From assembly GCA_043777595.1 (NCBI GenBank), contig JAYWHT010000085.1, positions 1 through 34,477 of the forward strand: 34,477 nucleotides of DNA, given 5' to 3'. Below are positions 26,696 through 33,896 of the stretch, in pieces. The translations under genes were made by a program, and so were the position numbers. Every line of letters starts with the position of its first letter. The first letter of the stretch is position 1. Source of the DNA: JAYVJH01 sp043777595. GTDB taxonomy: Bacteria; Bacteroidota; Bacteroidia; Cytophagales; Spirosomataceae. Below the pieces are notes generated by a model. The model was not told the DNA's origin, searched no databases, and was given only the letters and a program-made list of their open reading frames with translations.

Positions 26696-27262
26696 TTATT
26701 TATCAATCGCCACACACAAATCGTCAAAAATACGAGCTATTTCGCCAATACCATCAACAACAACAAGTTTGTGCTGGGCTTCATAATGAGGCAATACATG
26801 AACCGTTTTGGTAAAATATTCGTCAATACGCCTTACGAGTTTGTCGGCATCGTCATCGGCACGGTTACTTATTTTTTTGCGCTCGGCTATGCGGTGTTTG
26901 AGTTCATCTTCGTTTACGTCCAACTGCAACACGACTTTTAAAGGGGCATTTTTAGATTCCAAAAATACGTCTAACGCCTCGGCCTGCGCTACTGTGCGTG
27001 GGAAACCATCAAAAATAATACCCTTTGCATCTGGTTTTTTTTGTACTTCTTCTTCTAACATATCTATAGTGATAGAGTCTGGTACCAATATACCATTGTC
27101 CAATAAATCTTTGACACGCTTGCCCAGTTCGGTTTGGTCTTTGATATGCATTCTAAACATATCGCCAGTTGAAATATGAAATAGATTATATTTATCAATC
27201 AATTTGGCGGCTTGTGTGCCTTTACCTGCCCCCGGTGGGCCAAATATTACAATATTTAACAT
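26696..27262 (-). CDS. adk: Adenylate kinase
   Basis: A 188-residue cytosolic enzyme (2 ADP to ATP + AMP). The P-loop GPPGAGKGT is at residues 8-16, the AMP-binding region has HISTGDMFR, and the DGFPRT block is near 84-89. The LID is the short, zinc-free form (RADDDADKLVRRIDEYF). The start at 27262 gives the standard N terminus MLNIVIFGPPG. A near-perfect Bacteroidota promoter lies just upstream. Confidence 0.96.
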   Translation of the reverse strand: MLNIVIFGPPGAGKGTQAAKLIDKYNLFHISTGDMFRMHIKDQTELGKRVKDLLDNGILVPDSITIDMLEEEVQKKPDAKGIIFDGFPRTVAQAEALDVFLESKNAPLKVVLQLDVNEDELKHRIAERKKISNRADDDADKLVRRIDEYFTKTVHVLPHYEAQHKLVVVDGIGEIARIFDDLCVAIDK

Positions 27263-27294
27263 TTAGAAATAGTAGGTTTGGTTGTTCTGAACCA

Positions 27295-27325
27295 CAAATT
27301 TATCATTTACTGACATAAAAACAAA
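27295..27325 (-). promoter_or_regulatory. Bacteroidota-type promoter for adk (TTTG-N19-TAAATTTG)
   Basis: On the minus strand the -33 TTTG (27325-27322) and -7 TAAATTTG (27302-27295) are exactly 19 bases apart, the consensus arrangement for the Bacteroidota primary sigma factor. Transcription would start about 25-30 bases before the adk ATG. Confidence 0.6.
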
Positions 27326-27353
27326 AAAGAAACACGGCCAAACAAATTACTAC

Positions 27354-27383
27354 TTGCACAACCAATACAAAGTTTTAGTTTTG
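27354..27383 (+). promoter_or_regulatory. Promoter for the Gfo/Idh gene (TTG-N19-TAGTTTTG)
   Basis: A -33 TTG (27354-27356) and a -7 TAGTTTTG (27376-27383) are 19 bases apart and point away from the adk promoter. The predicted leader is about 130 bases long; nothing else is recognised in it. Confidence 0.42.
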
Positions 27384-27518
27384 TGAACAAATTTGAAGTA
27401 AAAATCAAAGGTTTCTTTGCTTTAATAATAAATTTGAAAATTATTATCAATGAAAGCGTTTTGAATAAATTATTCTTTCATTCAGCCATTCCATCATTCA
27501 AAATTACACAAACAATCT

Positions 27519-28664
27519 ATGCAAAAAATAAAAGTAGGAGTAGTAGGAACAGGTTTTATTGGGCCTGCACACATTGAGGCGTTACGCCGATTGCCAAATG
27601 TAGAGGTGGTCGCTCTGTGCGAATTTTCGATGGAATTGGCCACTGCCAAGGCCGCACAGTTAGGCATTGAGCGAGCTTGTACATTTGACCAGCTACTGGC
27701 CATGGACGACATCGTCTGTGTGCATATTTGTACGCCTAATTTTTTGCATTTTTCACAGTCTAAGGCCGCACTATTGGCTGGCAAGCACGTGGTTTGCGAA
27801 AAACCATTGGCCAAAGACCTGCACGAAGCCAAAGATTTGGTAGCTTTGGCCGCCCAAACGGGACTTGTCAATGCCGTACATTTCAATTTGCGGTACTATC
27901 CGTTGGTACGCCAAATGAAAACAATGCGTGAAAAAGGCGACTTGGGCGATGTTTATTCTATCATTGGTTCGTATCTGCAAGATTGGTTGTTTTATGAAAC
28001 CGACTATAACTGGCGGCTCGAACCCGACAAGTCGGGCGATAGCCGTGCTATTGCCGACATTGGCTCACACCTCATGGACGCTCTCGAATACATCACAGGA
28101 CTAAAAACCGTTGCCGTTTGCGCTGATTTTAATACCGTGCATCAGTTCCGTAAAAAGCCTCTGAAACCCGTAGAAACGTACTCTGGCAAGATGCTCACGC
28201 CCGAAGACTACGCTGATGTAGCCATCAATACCGAAGACCACGCCAACGTAATGTTAAAATTTGACAACGGCAACCGTGGCGTAATAACAGTGTCGCAAGT
28301 ATCGGCAGGGCGCAAAAACCAGATGAAATTAGAGATTTCGGGTTCTAAAAAAACAATGGCTTGGAACTCCGAAAGCCCCAACGAAATGTGGATAGGCAAC
28401 AGAGACGGCTACAACCAACACCTGATGCGTGACCCATCGTTGGCCTACCCCGAAGCCCGTGCCATTATGAGTTTCCCAGGTGGCCATAACGAGGGCTTTC
28501 CAGATACCTCAAAGCAAATGTTCAAAGAAGTATATGAAGCCGTAGTGGCTGGCAAAATGCCTGAAAATCCCACCTTTCCGACCTTCGCCGATGGCTACCG
28601 TGAGTTGCTGATTTGTGAGCGAATTTTGGAAAGTAACAAGGCGCAAGGCTGGGTGAATGTATAG
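27519..28664 (+). CDS. Gfo/Idh/MocA-family oxidoreductase
   Basis: A 381-residue NAD(P)-dependent sugar dehydrogenase-like enzyme. The N-terminal Rossmann fold has VGVVGTGFIGPAHIEAL; VVCEKPLAKDL holds the family Lys; the second half has the DIGSHLMDALEYITG segment and a substrate-binding beta sheet. No Tat or Sec signal is seen. The protein ends ICERILESNKAQGWVNV. Downstream, after a small TA module, a second copy of the DNA for this end occurs at 29291-29334, and a TIM-barrel sugar isomerase follows further on. Gfo/Idh genes are often paired with such isomerases in inositol or keto-sugar metabolism, so the two were probably neighbours before the TA modules arrived. Substrate unknown. Confidence 0.9.
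   Translation: MQKIKVGVVGTGFIGPAHIEALRRLPNVEVVALCEFSMELATAKAAQLGIERACTFDQLLAMDDIVCVHICTPNFLHFSQSKAALLAGKHVVCEKPLAKDLHEAKDLVALAAQTGLVNAVHFNLRYYPLVRQMKTMREKGDLGDVYSIIGSYLQDWLFYETDYNWRLEPDKSGDSRAIADIGSHLMDALEYITGLKTVAVCADFNTVHQFRKKPLKPVETYSGKMLTPEDYADVAINTEDHANVMLKFDNGNRGVITVSQVSAGRKNQMKLEISGSKKTMAWNSESPNEMWIGNRDGYNQHLMRDPSLAYPEARAIMSFPGGHNEGFPDTSKQMFKEVYEAVVAGKMPENPTFPTFADGYRELLICERILESNKAQGWVNV
28611..28654 (+). repeat. Direct repeat, upstream copy (3' end of Gfo/Idh gene)
   Basis: These 44 bases recur at 29291-29334 with 42 identities, exactly 680 bases apart. The copies bracket the RelE/ParE-type toxin-antitoxin pair. This copy is in frame as the dehydrogenase C terminus. Confidence 0.85.
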
Positions 28665-28676
28665 TTGGCGAGTATT

Positions 28677-28709
28677 TTTGGAATAAAAATTGAATTATGT
28701 GTAAATTTG
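28677..28709 (+). promoter_or_regulatory. Promoter for the toxin-antitoxin pair
   Basis: TTTG at 28677-28680 and TAAATTTG at 28702-28709, 21 bases apart, lie just after the Gfo/Idh stop and 24-56 bases before the antitoxin ATG. The spacing is slightly longer than the ideal 19. Confidence 0.45.
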
Positions 28710-28732
28710 TGTAGAAATTAACCCTAAGATTT

Positions 28733-28942
28733 ATGACACTCCAGTTAGAAATACAATCAGAAAATGATTTGAAATTGTTTTTATCGCTCGCACAACGCTT
28801 GAAAATTAAAACCAACACTATTGAACTATCGAACTATGATACCCTATCATGGAAACAAATAGGCGATAGATTAACTATGGCCGAAAGCCAAAACGGTATC
28901 TCTTTTTCAGATTTTAAAACCGAATTAGAGTCATGGAAATAG
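28733..28942 (+). CDS. Antitoxin of a type II TA pair
   Basis: A 69-residue acidic protein (MTLQLEIQSENDLKLFLSLA start, DFKTELESWK end) placed directly before a RelE/ParE-type toxin and overlapping it by 10 bases. The overlap, the small size and the order support an antitoxin role. The N-terminal part could be a short DNA-binding or dimerisation segment; no standard HTH or ribbon-helix-helix is obvious. The name rests mainly on context. Confidence 0.65.
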   Translation: MTLQLEIQSENDLKLFLSLAQRLKIKTNTIELSNYDTLSWKQIGDRLTMAESQNGISFSDFKTELESWK

Positions 28943-29253
28943 AGTTTGAAATCGAAATCAAGCCCCAGTTTCAAAATAACTTAAAATCAATAATTGATTT
29001 CATTCGTTCAAAGTCTGTTCAGAATTCAGAACGATTCAAAAAAGACATCGTGGAATTGATATACAAAATAAGCCAATATCCAGAGTCGTATTCTATCCAA
29101 TATAAAATCCCAACAAAACACGAATATAGATATGCGATTTTTAAAACGAATTATCATATCTATTTTCGTATTTCGAGGCAAACAATAATGATTATGGATA
29201 TTTTTCACGTCAAACAAAATCCATCAAAAATCAAAACACTTGATAAAATTTAG
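28933..29253 (+). CDS. RelE/ParE-superfamily toxin
   Basis: A 106-residue basic protein with the RelE/ParE fold pattern: an N-terminal strand (FEIEIKPQFQNNL), two helices (KSIIDFIRSKSVQNSERFKKDIVELIYKI is the span), and C-terminal strands YRYAIFKTNYHIYFRIS and TIMIMDIFHVKQNPSKI. The FHVKQNP ending is common in ParE-like members, which poison gyrase, while RelE members cleave mRNA; sequence alone does not decide. The reading frame is intact, so this toxin may be active, unlike the second TA module downstream. The pair sits between 44-base direct repeats. Confidence 0.8.
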   Translation: MEIEFEIEIKPQFQNNLKSIIDFIRSKSVQNSERFKKDIVELIYKISQYPESYSIQYKIPTKHEYRYAIFKTNYHIYFRISRQTIMIMDIFHVKQNPSKIKTLDKI

Positions 29254-29284
29254 TCTTTCAGAACTTAGTCGAAGGTCATAAAAA

Positions 29285-29344
29285 CTACTAATTTGTGAGT
29301 GAATTTTGGAAAGTAACAAGGCGCAGGGCTGGGTAGCGGTGTAA
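29285..29344 (+). pseudogene. Remnant copy of the Gfo/Idh gene 3' end
   Basis: In frame this reads LLICE-stop-ILESNKAQGWVAV-stop, against LLICERILESNKAQGWVNV at the end of the intact gene. The core 29291-29334 is the second copy of the 44-base direct repeat; a CGA to TGA change accounts for the internal stop. Bases beyond the core differ, so it is not simply a recent tandem copy of the whole gene. It is a scar from insertion of the TA module or a relic of a second gene copy. Confidence 0.75.
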
Positions 29345-29355
29345 TTTTTTTAATC

Positions 29356-29649
29356 ATGACAAAACCAAACATATCCAAAATTGCGTTTTGGGACGTAAAT
29401 TTTGACAAAATAGATTTCAACGAAAGTAGCGTTTTTGTGATAGATAAAGTGCTAAACCACGGCATGTGGGCTGATATTGTCGAAATTATAAAATATTATG
29501 GTTTAGAAAGAATAAAACAAGATGCTGTATCGGTGCCTTATTTCAAGTCATCGGCTTTGTCTTTTCTTTGCCTTATTCTCGAACTAAACAAAACGGATTT
29601 TATAGCTTACCAGCGGCGACAAATCAGAATTTCTAACTGGACTTACTAA
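29356..29649 (+). CDS. DUF6922-like antitoxin candidate
   Basis: A 97-residue protein (MTKPNISKIAFWDVNFDKIDF start; SVFVIDKVLNHGMWADIVEIIKYYG in the middle as separate stretches; LELNKTDFIAYQRRQ near the end). The FWDVNFDKIDF pattern and the position before an AbiEii-type nucleotidyltransferase match the DUF6922 proteins that precede such toxins in Bacteroidota, so an antitoxin role is inferred. The reading frame appears complete. It starts just after the repeat remnant, and a 102-base spacer with no gene separates it from the nucleotidyltransferase. Confidence 0.6.
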   Translation: MTKPNISKIAFWDVNFDKIDFNESSVFVIDKVLNHGMWADIVEIIKYYGLERIKQDAVSVPYFKSSALSFLCLILELNKTDFIAYQRRQIRISNWTY

Positions 29650-29751
29650 GTTAAGTAATAATGTAGAATTATGAATGATTGAGTGAATAAATGTTTGATT
29701 TTTAATAATTTAGCCGAATTTCAAATTACGTTTAAATTTGCTCAGTTACTT

Positions 29752-30380
29752 ATGCTATATCTAAATACTGTAACCCCTAGAACCTACGAATTGCTCAAAA
29801 CACTGATGCAAATAGACGAATTGGGTGATTTTGCATTAGTGGGTGGTACGAATCTATCCCTAAAATTAGGACATCGCCTTTCAGTAGATTTGGATATTTT
29901 TACCAATATACCGTTTGATAGAGAAGAAGTTGAAAGAGCCATAATCAAAAAGCTACCACAGACCATCAAGTTAGACCAAAGAAAACAAAGTATTTGGTTT
30001 AATATTGACGAGATTAAAGTGGATATTATCTTGCATGAGTACAAATACATAGAACCAGTTGAAACCATAGATGATATTCGTTTTGTATCTATTGCCGATA
30101 TTATTCCGATGAAATTGGAAGCGATGGCAACGAGAGGCGTGAAAAAAGATTTTTGGGACATTGTAGAGCTACTAAACCACTATTCGCTGGCTCAAATGTT
30201 GGCTTTTAGCAACGAAAATATCCAAATAGCGACATTGGGCATATAGTCTTGTATATGACTTATTTTGAAGATGCCGAAAAACAAAAAGAAAATCCTGAAG
30301 ATTTGAGAGGTATAACGTGGAAAGAAGTAAAAAATAAAGCAAAAAAAGCAGTAGAAACTTTTGTGAAAACGCAATTTTAA
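29752..30380 (+). pseudogene. AbiEii/AbiGii-type nucleotidyltransferase toxin, frameshifted
   Basis: The first frame, from ATG 29752, encodes a minimal nucleotidyltransferase: LVGGTNLSLKLGHRLSVDLD (GG-x-x-L and the RxSxDxD catalytic block) and a later VDIILHEYKYI, then FWDIVELLNHYSLAQMLAF. It stops at 30246 after ENIQIATLGI. The expected C terminus continues in another frame: YPNSDIGHIVLYMTYFEDAE, then LRGITWKEVKNK and KTQF with a TAA at 30380. Adding one A in the AAAA run near 30215-30218 would restore one continuous reading frame (NEKYPNSD). The catalytic part is intact but the C-terminal helix region is lost. The frame is also open upstream to GTG 29683, but MLYLNTVTPRTYELL is the expected start. 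A sequencing error or slippage-based switching cannot be excluded. Confidence 0.72.
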
Positions 30381-30397
30381 AAATATTTGTAAAAACA

Positions 30398-31453
30398 ATG
30401 AAAACAATCAAAGGACCGGCCATATTTTTGGCACAATTTATGGGCGACACTGCCCCATTTAATAGCTTAGATACCATCGCCGACTATATGGCTGACTTAG
30501 GCTATAAAGGTTTGCAGCTACCTGCTTGGGACGGGCGAGTGATAGACCTCAAAACCGCCGCCGAAAGCAAGACTTATTGCGATGAACTCAAAGGCAAATT
30601 GGCCGATAAAGGATTGGTTATTACCGAATTATCAACACACCTACAAGGGCAGTTATTAGCCTCGCACCCTACTTACAACGCCATGTACGATGCCTTTGCA
30701 CCTGCCGAAGTACACGCCAACGAGCCTGCCCGCCGTGAGTGGGCCAAAGAGCAGTTGATTTATGCGGCTAAGGCTTCAAAAAATTTAGGGCTAACATCGC
30801 ACGTGGGCTTTTCGGGGGCGTTGGCTTGGCCGTACTTATATCCATGGCCGCAGCGGCCTGCTGGACTCATCGAAACTGCCTTTAAAGAATTGGCCGCTCG
30901 CTGGAAACCTGTTTTGGACGTGTATGACGAATGTGGCGTGGACTATTGCTATGAACTGCACCCTGGCGAAGACCTCTTTGATGGGGCCACTTTTGAAATG
31001 TTTGTCGATTATTTGGGTGGCCATTCTCGTGCCTGTATCAACTACGACCCCAGCCATTTTGTATTGCAATGCCTTGACTATCTGTCATTTATAGATCTCT
31101 ATCACGACCGTATCAAGGCTTACCACGTCAAAGATGCTGAGTTTAATGCAACAGGTCGTCAGGGTGTGTACAGTGGTTATTCGGGTTGGGTCAATCGGGC
31201 GGGGCGTTTCCGCTCCTTGGGCGACGGGCAAGTGGACTTTGGCTCTATTTTCTCAAAACTATCGCAATACGGCTACGACGGCTGGGCAGTATTGGAATGG
31301 GAATGTTGCATTAAGTCATCGGAACAAGGTGCAGCCGAGGGCGCACCATTTATCGAAAGCCATATTATAGAAGTAGCCACCCGTGCTTTTGACGATTTTG
31401 CAGCCACAGGTGCAGACGAAAACGTAAATCGCAAGGCGTTGGGGTTATCATAG
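30398..31453 (+). CDS. TIM-barrel sugar phosphate isomerase/epimerase
   Basis: A 351-residue xylose-isomerase-like (AP endonuclease 2 family) barrel. Metal ligands visible in order: YELHPGED (Glu), NYDPSHF (Asp, His), KAYHVKDAEF (His) and AVLEWECC (Glu). The N terminus KTIKGPAIFLAQFMGD and a long segment around TSHVGFSGALAWPYLYPWPQ are typical of a Bacteroidota subgroup usually found beside Gfo/Idh dehydrogenases. It begins 17 bases after the end of the broken AbiEii-type gene, so it may now depend on read-through from the TA region. Likely acts on an inositol- or keto-sugar; substrate unknown. Confidence 0.85.
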   Translation: MKTIKGPAIFLAQFMGDTAPFNSLDTIADYMADLGYKGLQLPAWDGRVIDLKTAAESKTYCDELKGKLADKGLVITELSTHLQGQLLASHPTYNAMYDAFAPAEVHANEPARREWAKEQLIYAAKASKNLGLTSHVGFSGALAWPYLYPWPQRPAGLIETAFKELAARWKPVLDVYDECGVDYCYELHPGEDLFDGATFEMFVDYLGGHSRACINYDPSHFVLQCLDYLSFIDLYHDRIKAYHVKDAEFNATGRQGVYSGYSGWVNRAGRFRSLGDGQVDFGSIFSKLSQYGYDGWAVLEWECCIKSSEQGAAEGAPFIESHIIEVATRAFDDFAATGADENVNRKALGLS

Positions 31454-31463
31454 GTTTTGTGTT

Positions 31464-32426
31464 ATGAAACGAGATGATAGTTTGTGGAAAGCCATTTTGG
31501 AAGATGTATTTGATGATTTTCTACGTTTTTTTGTTGTAGATGCCCAAGAGTTGTTCGACTTCTCACGTCCATTTGAGTTTTTGGACAAAGAATTAGAGCA
31601 GATTTGTCCGTCAGACCCCGATGATTTTTCGCCGAGATTCGTAGATAAATTAGTAAAAGTATTTACCAAAACAGGCAACGAGCAATGGATATTGGTACAT
31701 ATCGAAGTACAAGGAAGCACTGACAAAGATTTTGCCCAACGTATGTTTCAATACTTTTATCGAATTTATGATAAATTTCAAAGACCTATCACAGCCTTTG
31801 CTTTGCTGACAGATACCAATAAAAAATTTAAACCGTACTACTTTGAACAAACGTATTTGGGAACAACCTTGCGGTATGATTTTAATAGCTACAAAGTTTT
31901 AGACCAAAACGAAAATGCACTATCCGAAGACAGCAATCCCTTTGCAATGGTAATTTTGACAACTTTGTTGGCCATCAAAAAAGGTAAAGTATCTGAAAAT
32001 GAATTGTTTGACAAAAAAATAGACTTAGCAAGGCGGCTTTTAAACAAGCAATTTGATAAAGATAAAATTAGAGTTTTAATGAACTTTTTAAAGTTATATG
32101 TTCGTTTTGGGAATAGCGAAAAGAGTGTTAGATTTGAGCAAGAAATTGATATTTTGAACAATCAACCAAAAAAAACTATGGGTATCGAAGAATTTGTTAT
32201 AGACCGAGCCACAAGAATAGGGCTAAAGCGTGGTATGGAAAAAGGTATGCAGAAAGGTATGCAGAAGGGTATGCAAAAGGGTATGCAAGAAGGTATAGAG
32301 CAACAAAAATATATTTTCATAAAAACACTCTTGACTGACACCGATTTTGATGATGTCAAGATTGCCAGCCTAACATCTGCTTCCTTGAAGTTTGTTAAAC
32401 AAGTGCGTAAACAAGAAAATTTATAA
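31464..32426 (+). CDS. Rpn-family (PD-(D/E)xK) recombination-promoting nuclease/putative transposase
   Basis: A 320-residue protein of the Rpn/YhgA-like group. The nuclease site is visible as Asp61 (RFVDKLVKVF) and Glu81-x-Gln83 (VHIEVQG), the D...ExQ form used by this family, followed by MFQYFYRIYDKF, another family mark. The C-terminal part has a run of GM(Q/E)(K/E) repeats from 12-bp DNA repeats, as in many Rpn proteins that carry length-variable tails. Family members promote RecA-independent recombination and recent work links some to phage defence. It begins 10 bases after the isomerase stop and seems to be a separate cargo gene. The reading frame is complete. Confidence 0.85.
   Translation: MKRDDSLWKAILEDVFDDFLRFFVVDAQELFDFSRPFEFLDKELEQICPSDPDDFSPRFVDKLVKVFTKTGNEQWILVHIEVQGSTDKDFAQRMFQYFYRIYDKFQRPITAFALLTDTNKKFKPYYFEQTYLGTTLRYDFNSYKVLDQNENALSEDSNPFAMVILTTLLAIKKGKVSENELFDKKIDLARRLLNKQFDKDKIRVLMNFLKLYVRFGNSEKSVRFEQEIDILNNQPKKTMGIEEFVIDRATRIGLKRGMEKGMQKGMQKGMQKGMQEGIEQQKYIFIKTLLTDTDFDDVKIASLTSASLKFVKQVRKQENL
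32232..32303 (+). repeat. 12-bp tandem repeats inside the Rpn gene
   Basis: Five or six units of the type GGTATGCAGAAA run from 32232 to 32303, coding for G-M-(Q/E)-(K/E). The unit length is a multiple of three, so gain or loss of units would change the linker length without a frameshift. Confidence 0.85.
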
Positions 32427-32438
32427 TCATGTTTTGCG

Positions 32439-32446
32439 TATCTTTG
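32439..32446 (+). promoter_or_regulatory. -7 box (TATCTTTG) for the HNH-like gene
   Basis: A good TAnnTTTG match 28 bases before the ATG at 32474, in the 47-base gap after the Rpn gene. No TTG occurs at the -33 position. Confidence 0.38.
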
Positions 32447-32473
32447 TAGCCCAGAACAAGTAAAAAACTCACA

Positions 32474-33046
32474 ATGATAGTTGTTTATCCGAACGAAGAA
32501 TACAGAGAAATAGAAATAGAAAAGTCGCTAAAACTTCGTTATGCCATTTCAAATACAGGCAAACTGATTAGTTTTACAGACAAATTCCACGATGGACGAA
32601 TCTTGAACGGTAGCCTAATAGAGGGCTATCGGATATTTAGATATAGATTCAATCAAAACGGCATAACGATACGCAAACACTTTTTTTATTTTAGATTAGT
32701 AGCCGAGTATTTTATTCCTAAAGATTCCGACAATCAGACTTTTGTATTACATCTTAATTATGACAAAGCCGATGACCGAGTAGAAAACCTGCGCTGGGCT
32801 ACAAAAGAAGAGATGGAAGCCCACGCCACCAAAAGCCCTCATGTGATGTTGGCTATACAGCGAATGAAAGAGCATAAAATCAAGCACAAAGGCCGCAAAC
32901 TAACAGCCCCAAAGGTGATGTTTATCAGACGGTTGCTCAAAAACAAAAAAACTCGTACCAGAATTATCGCCAAGCAGTTTGGAGTGAGCGAAACCCAAAT
33001 AAAACGCATTGAAAGATACGAAAACTGGAAAGAGAGTGTAGTTTAG
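32474..33046 (+). CDS. NUMOD4/HNH-like protein with C-terminal HTH
   Basis: A 190-residue protein with three parts. Residues about 20-60 resemble NUMOD4 (LRYAISNTGKLISF, then GSLIEGYRIFRYRF). Residues about 70-120 look like an HNH core: RLVAEYFI, then VLHLNYDKADDRVENLRWAT and KEEMEAHA, with His, Asn and a later His as candidate ligands, although the usual HH-I-D start is LHLN here. The last 50 residues are a helix-turn-helix (IIAKQFGVSETQIKRIERYE). Relatives are phage or intron-type nucleases, some reused as regulators. No intron is seen around it. It ends 8 bases before the convergent cobS stop. A catalytic role is uncertain. Confidence 0.62.
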   Translation: MIVVYPNEEYREIEIEKSLKLRYAISNTGKLISFTDKFHDGRILNGSLIEGYRIFRYRFNQNGITIRKHFFYFRLVAEYFIPKDSDNQTFVLHLNYDKADDRVENLRWATKEEMEAHATKSPHVMLAIQRMKEHKIKHKGRKLTAPKVMFIRRLLKNKKTRTRIIAKQFGVSETQIKRIERYENWKESVV

Positions 33047-33054
33047 CATTTCAG

Positions 33055-33831
33055 TTACAGCATTTTATCCAACCCCAAAACTGCCAAATAAAACACTACC
33101 TCGCTCACTTGTTGCGTAGCGCCGAGGCAGTCGCCAGTGTAGCCGCCAATGTGTTTTTTGAAATAATAACCCAAATAAATTTTGGATAAATAAGTGATAG
33201 GAAGCACTAACAAAAAACGCCAATCTTGAAACAATATAAACGGCACAAGCGTAATGGCAGCACTGTAAACCATCTCCGACAACGAAAGCCGCTGAGAAGC
33301 GATGGGTTTAGATTTTGATACGTCCAAGTCTTGCACGTAGTCGTGGGTATGGACAAAAGTTGAGGCAATAAAACGGCTCGTGGTGTGGGCATTGATTATC
33401 ACAAAAAATAGTAGCGTGCTATCTTTCTGGGCAATTTCTGCCAAAGCTAAATATTTGAGCAATACCAACAACACCATACCTATTACGCCATAGGCGCCAA
33501 TGCGACTGTCTTTCATGATGGTCAAAATCTGGGCTTTGTTCCAGCCCGCCCCAAAAGAGTCACACACGTCCGTGAAGCCGTCCTCATGAAAAGCCCCCGT
33601 CGTCCAGACACTCGCCATGATAGACAACACAATACAAACAGACATTGGCAACACAAACGAAGCCCCCCACAATATAACTGCCGACAGCCCGCCGACAATC
33701 CAGCCAATTAGCGGAAAGTATTTACGAGATTTGTTGAGGTAGTGGTCGCTATGATCCACCCAACTTGGGCAAGGAATACGGGTAAAAAACATAAGGGCCG
33801 TAAAAAAATAGCGAATTTCTGTGTTGAGCAT
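33055..33831 (-). CDS. cobS: Adenosylcobinamide-GDP ribazoletransferase (cobalamin synthase)
   Basis: A 258-residue inner-membrane enzyme that joins adenosylcobinamide-GDP and alpha-ribazole in the last stage of cobalamin synthesis. The signature is GAFHEDGFTDVCDSFGAGW (His-Glu-Asp and Asp-x-x-Asp metal ligands) after the first membrane helices, with MKDSRIGAYGVIGMV following; IGGYTGDCLGATQQVSE near the C terminus is also diagnostic. The frame is open to 33894, but MLNTEIRYFFTALMFFTRIPCP is the natural start, giving ATG at 33831. No other cobalamin gene lies in the window, and the 65 bases upstream are too short for a cobalamin riboswitch. IS630 DNA begins right upstream and may have replaced the native promoter or split an operon. 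Confidence 0.93.
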   Translation of the reverse strand: MLNTEIRYFFTALMFFTRIPCPSWVDHSDHYLNKSRKYFPLIGWIVGGLSAVILWGASFVLPMSVCIVLSIMASVWTTGAFHEDGFTDVCDSFGAGWNKAQILTIMKDSRIGAYGVIGMVLLVLLKYLALAEIAQKDSTLLFFVIINAHTTSRFIASTFVHTHDYVQDLDVSKSKPIASQRLSLSEMVYSAAITLVPFILFQDWRFLLVLPITYLSKIYLGYYFKKHIGGYTGDCLGATQQVSEVVFYLAVLGLDKML

Positions 33832-33896
33832 GAGTATTGAATAGTGAAAAACGAGTGACGTAAAAATATTGTAGTTAGCTATAGAGTGCGACATAA

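Noticed and set aside
29733..29740. TAAATTTG as a promoter for the AbiEii-type gene
   Set aside because: It lies only 11 bases before the start codon and has no -33 partner; likely chance in AT-rich DNA.
33832..33896. Cobalamin riboswitch before cobS
   Set aside because: Only 65 bases separate the start from IS630 DNA, and no B12-box-like sequence is seen.
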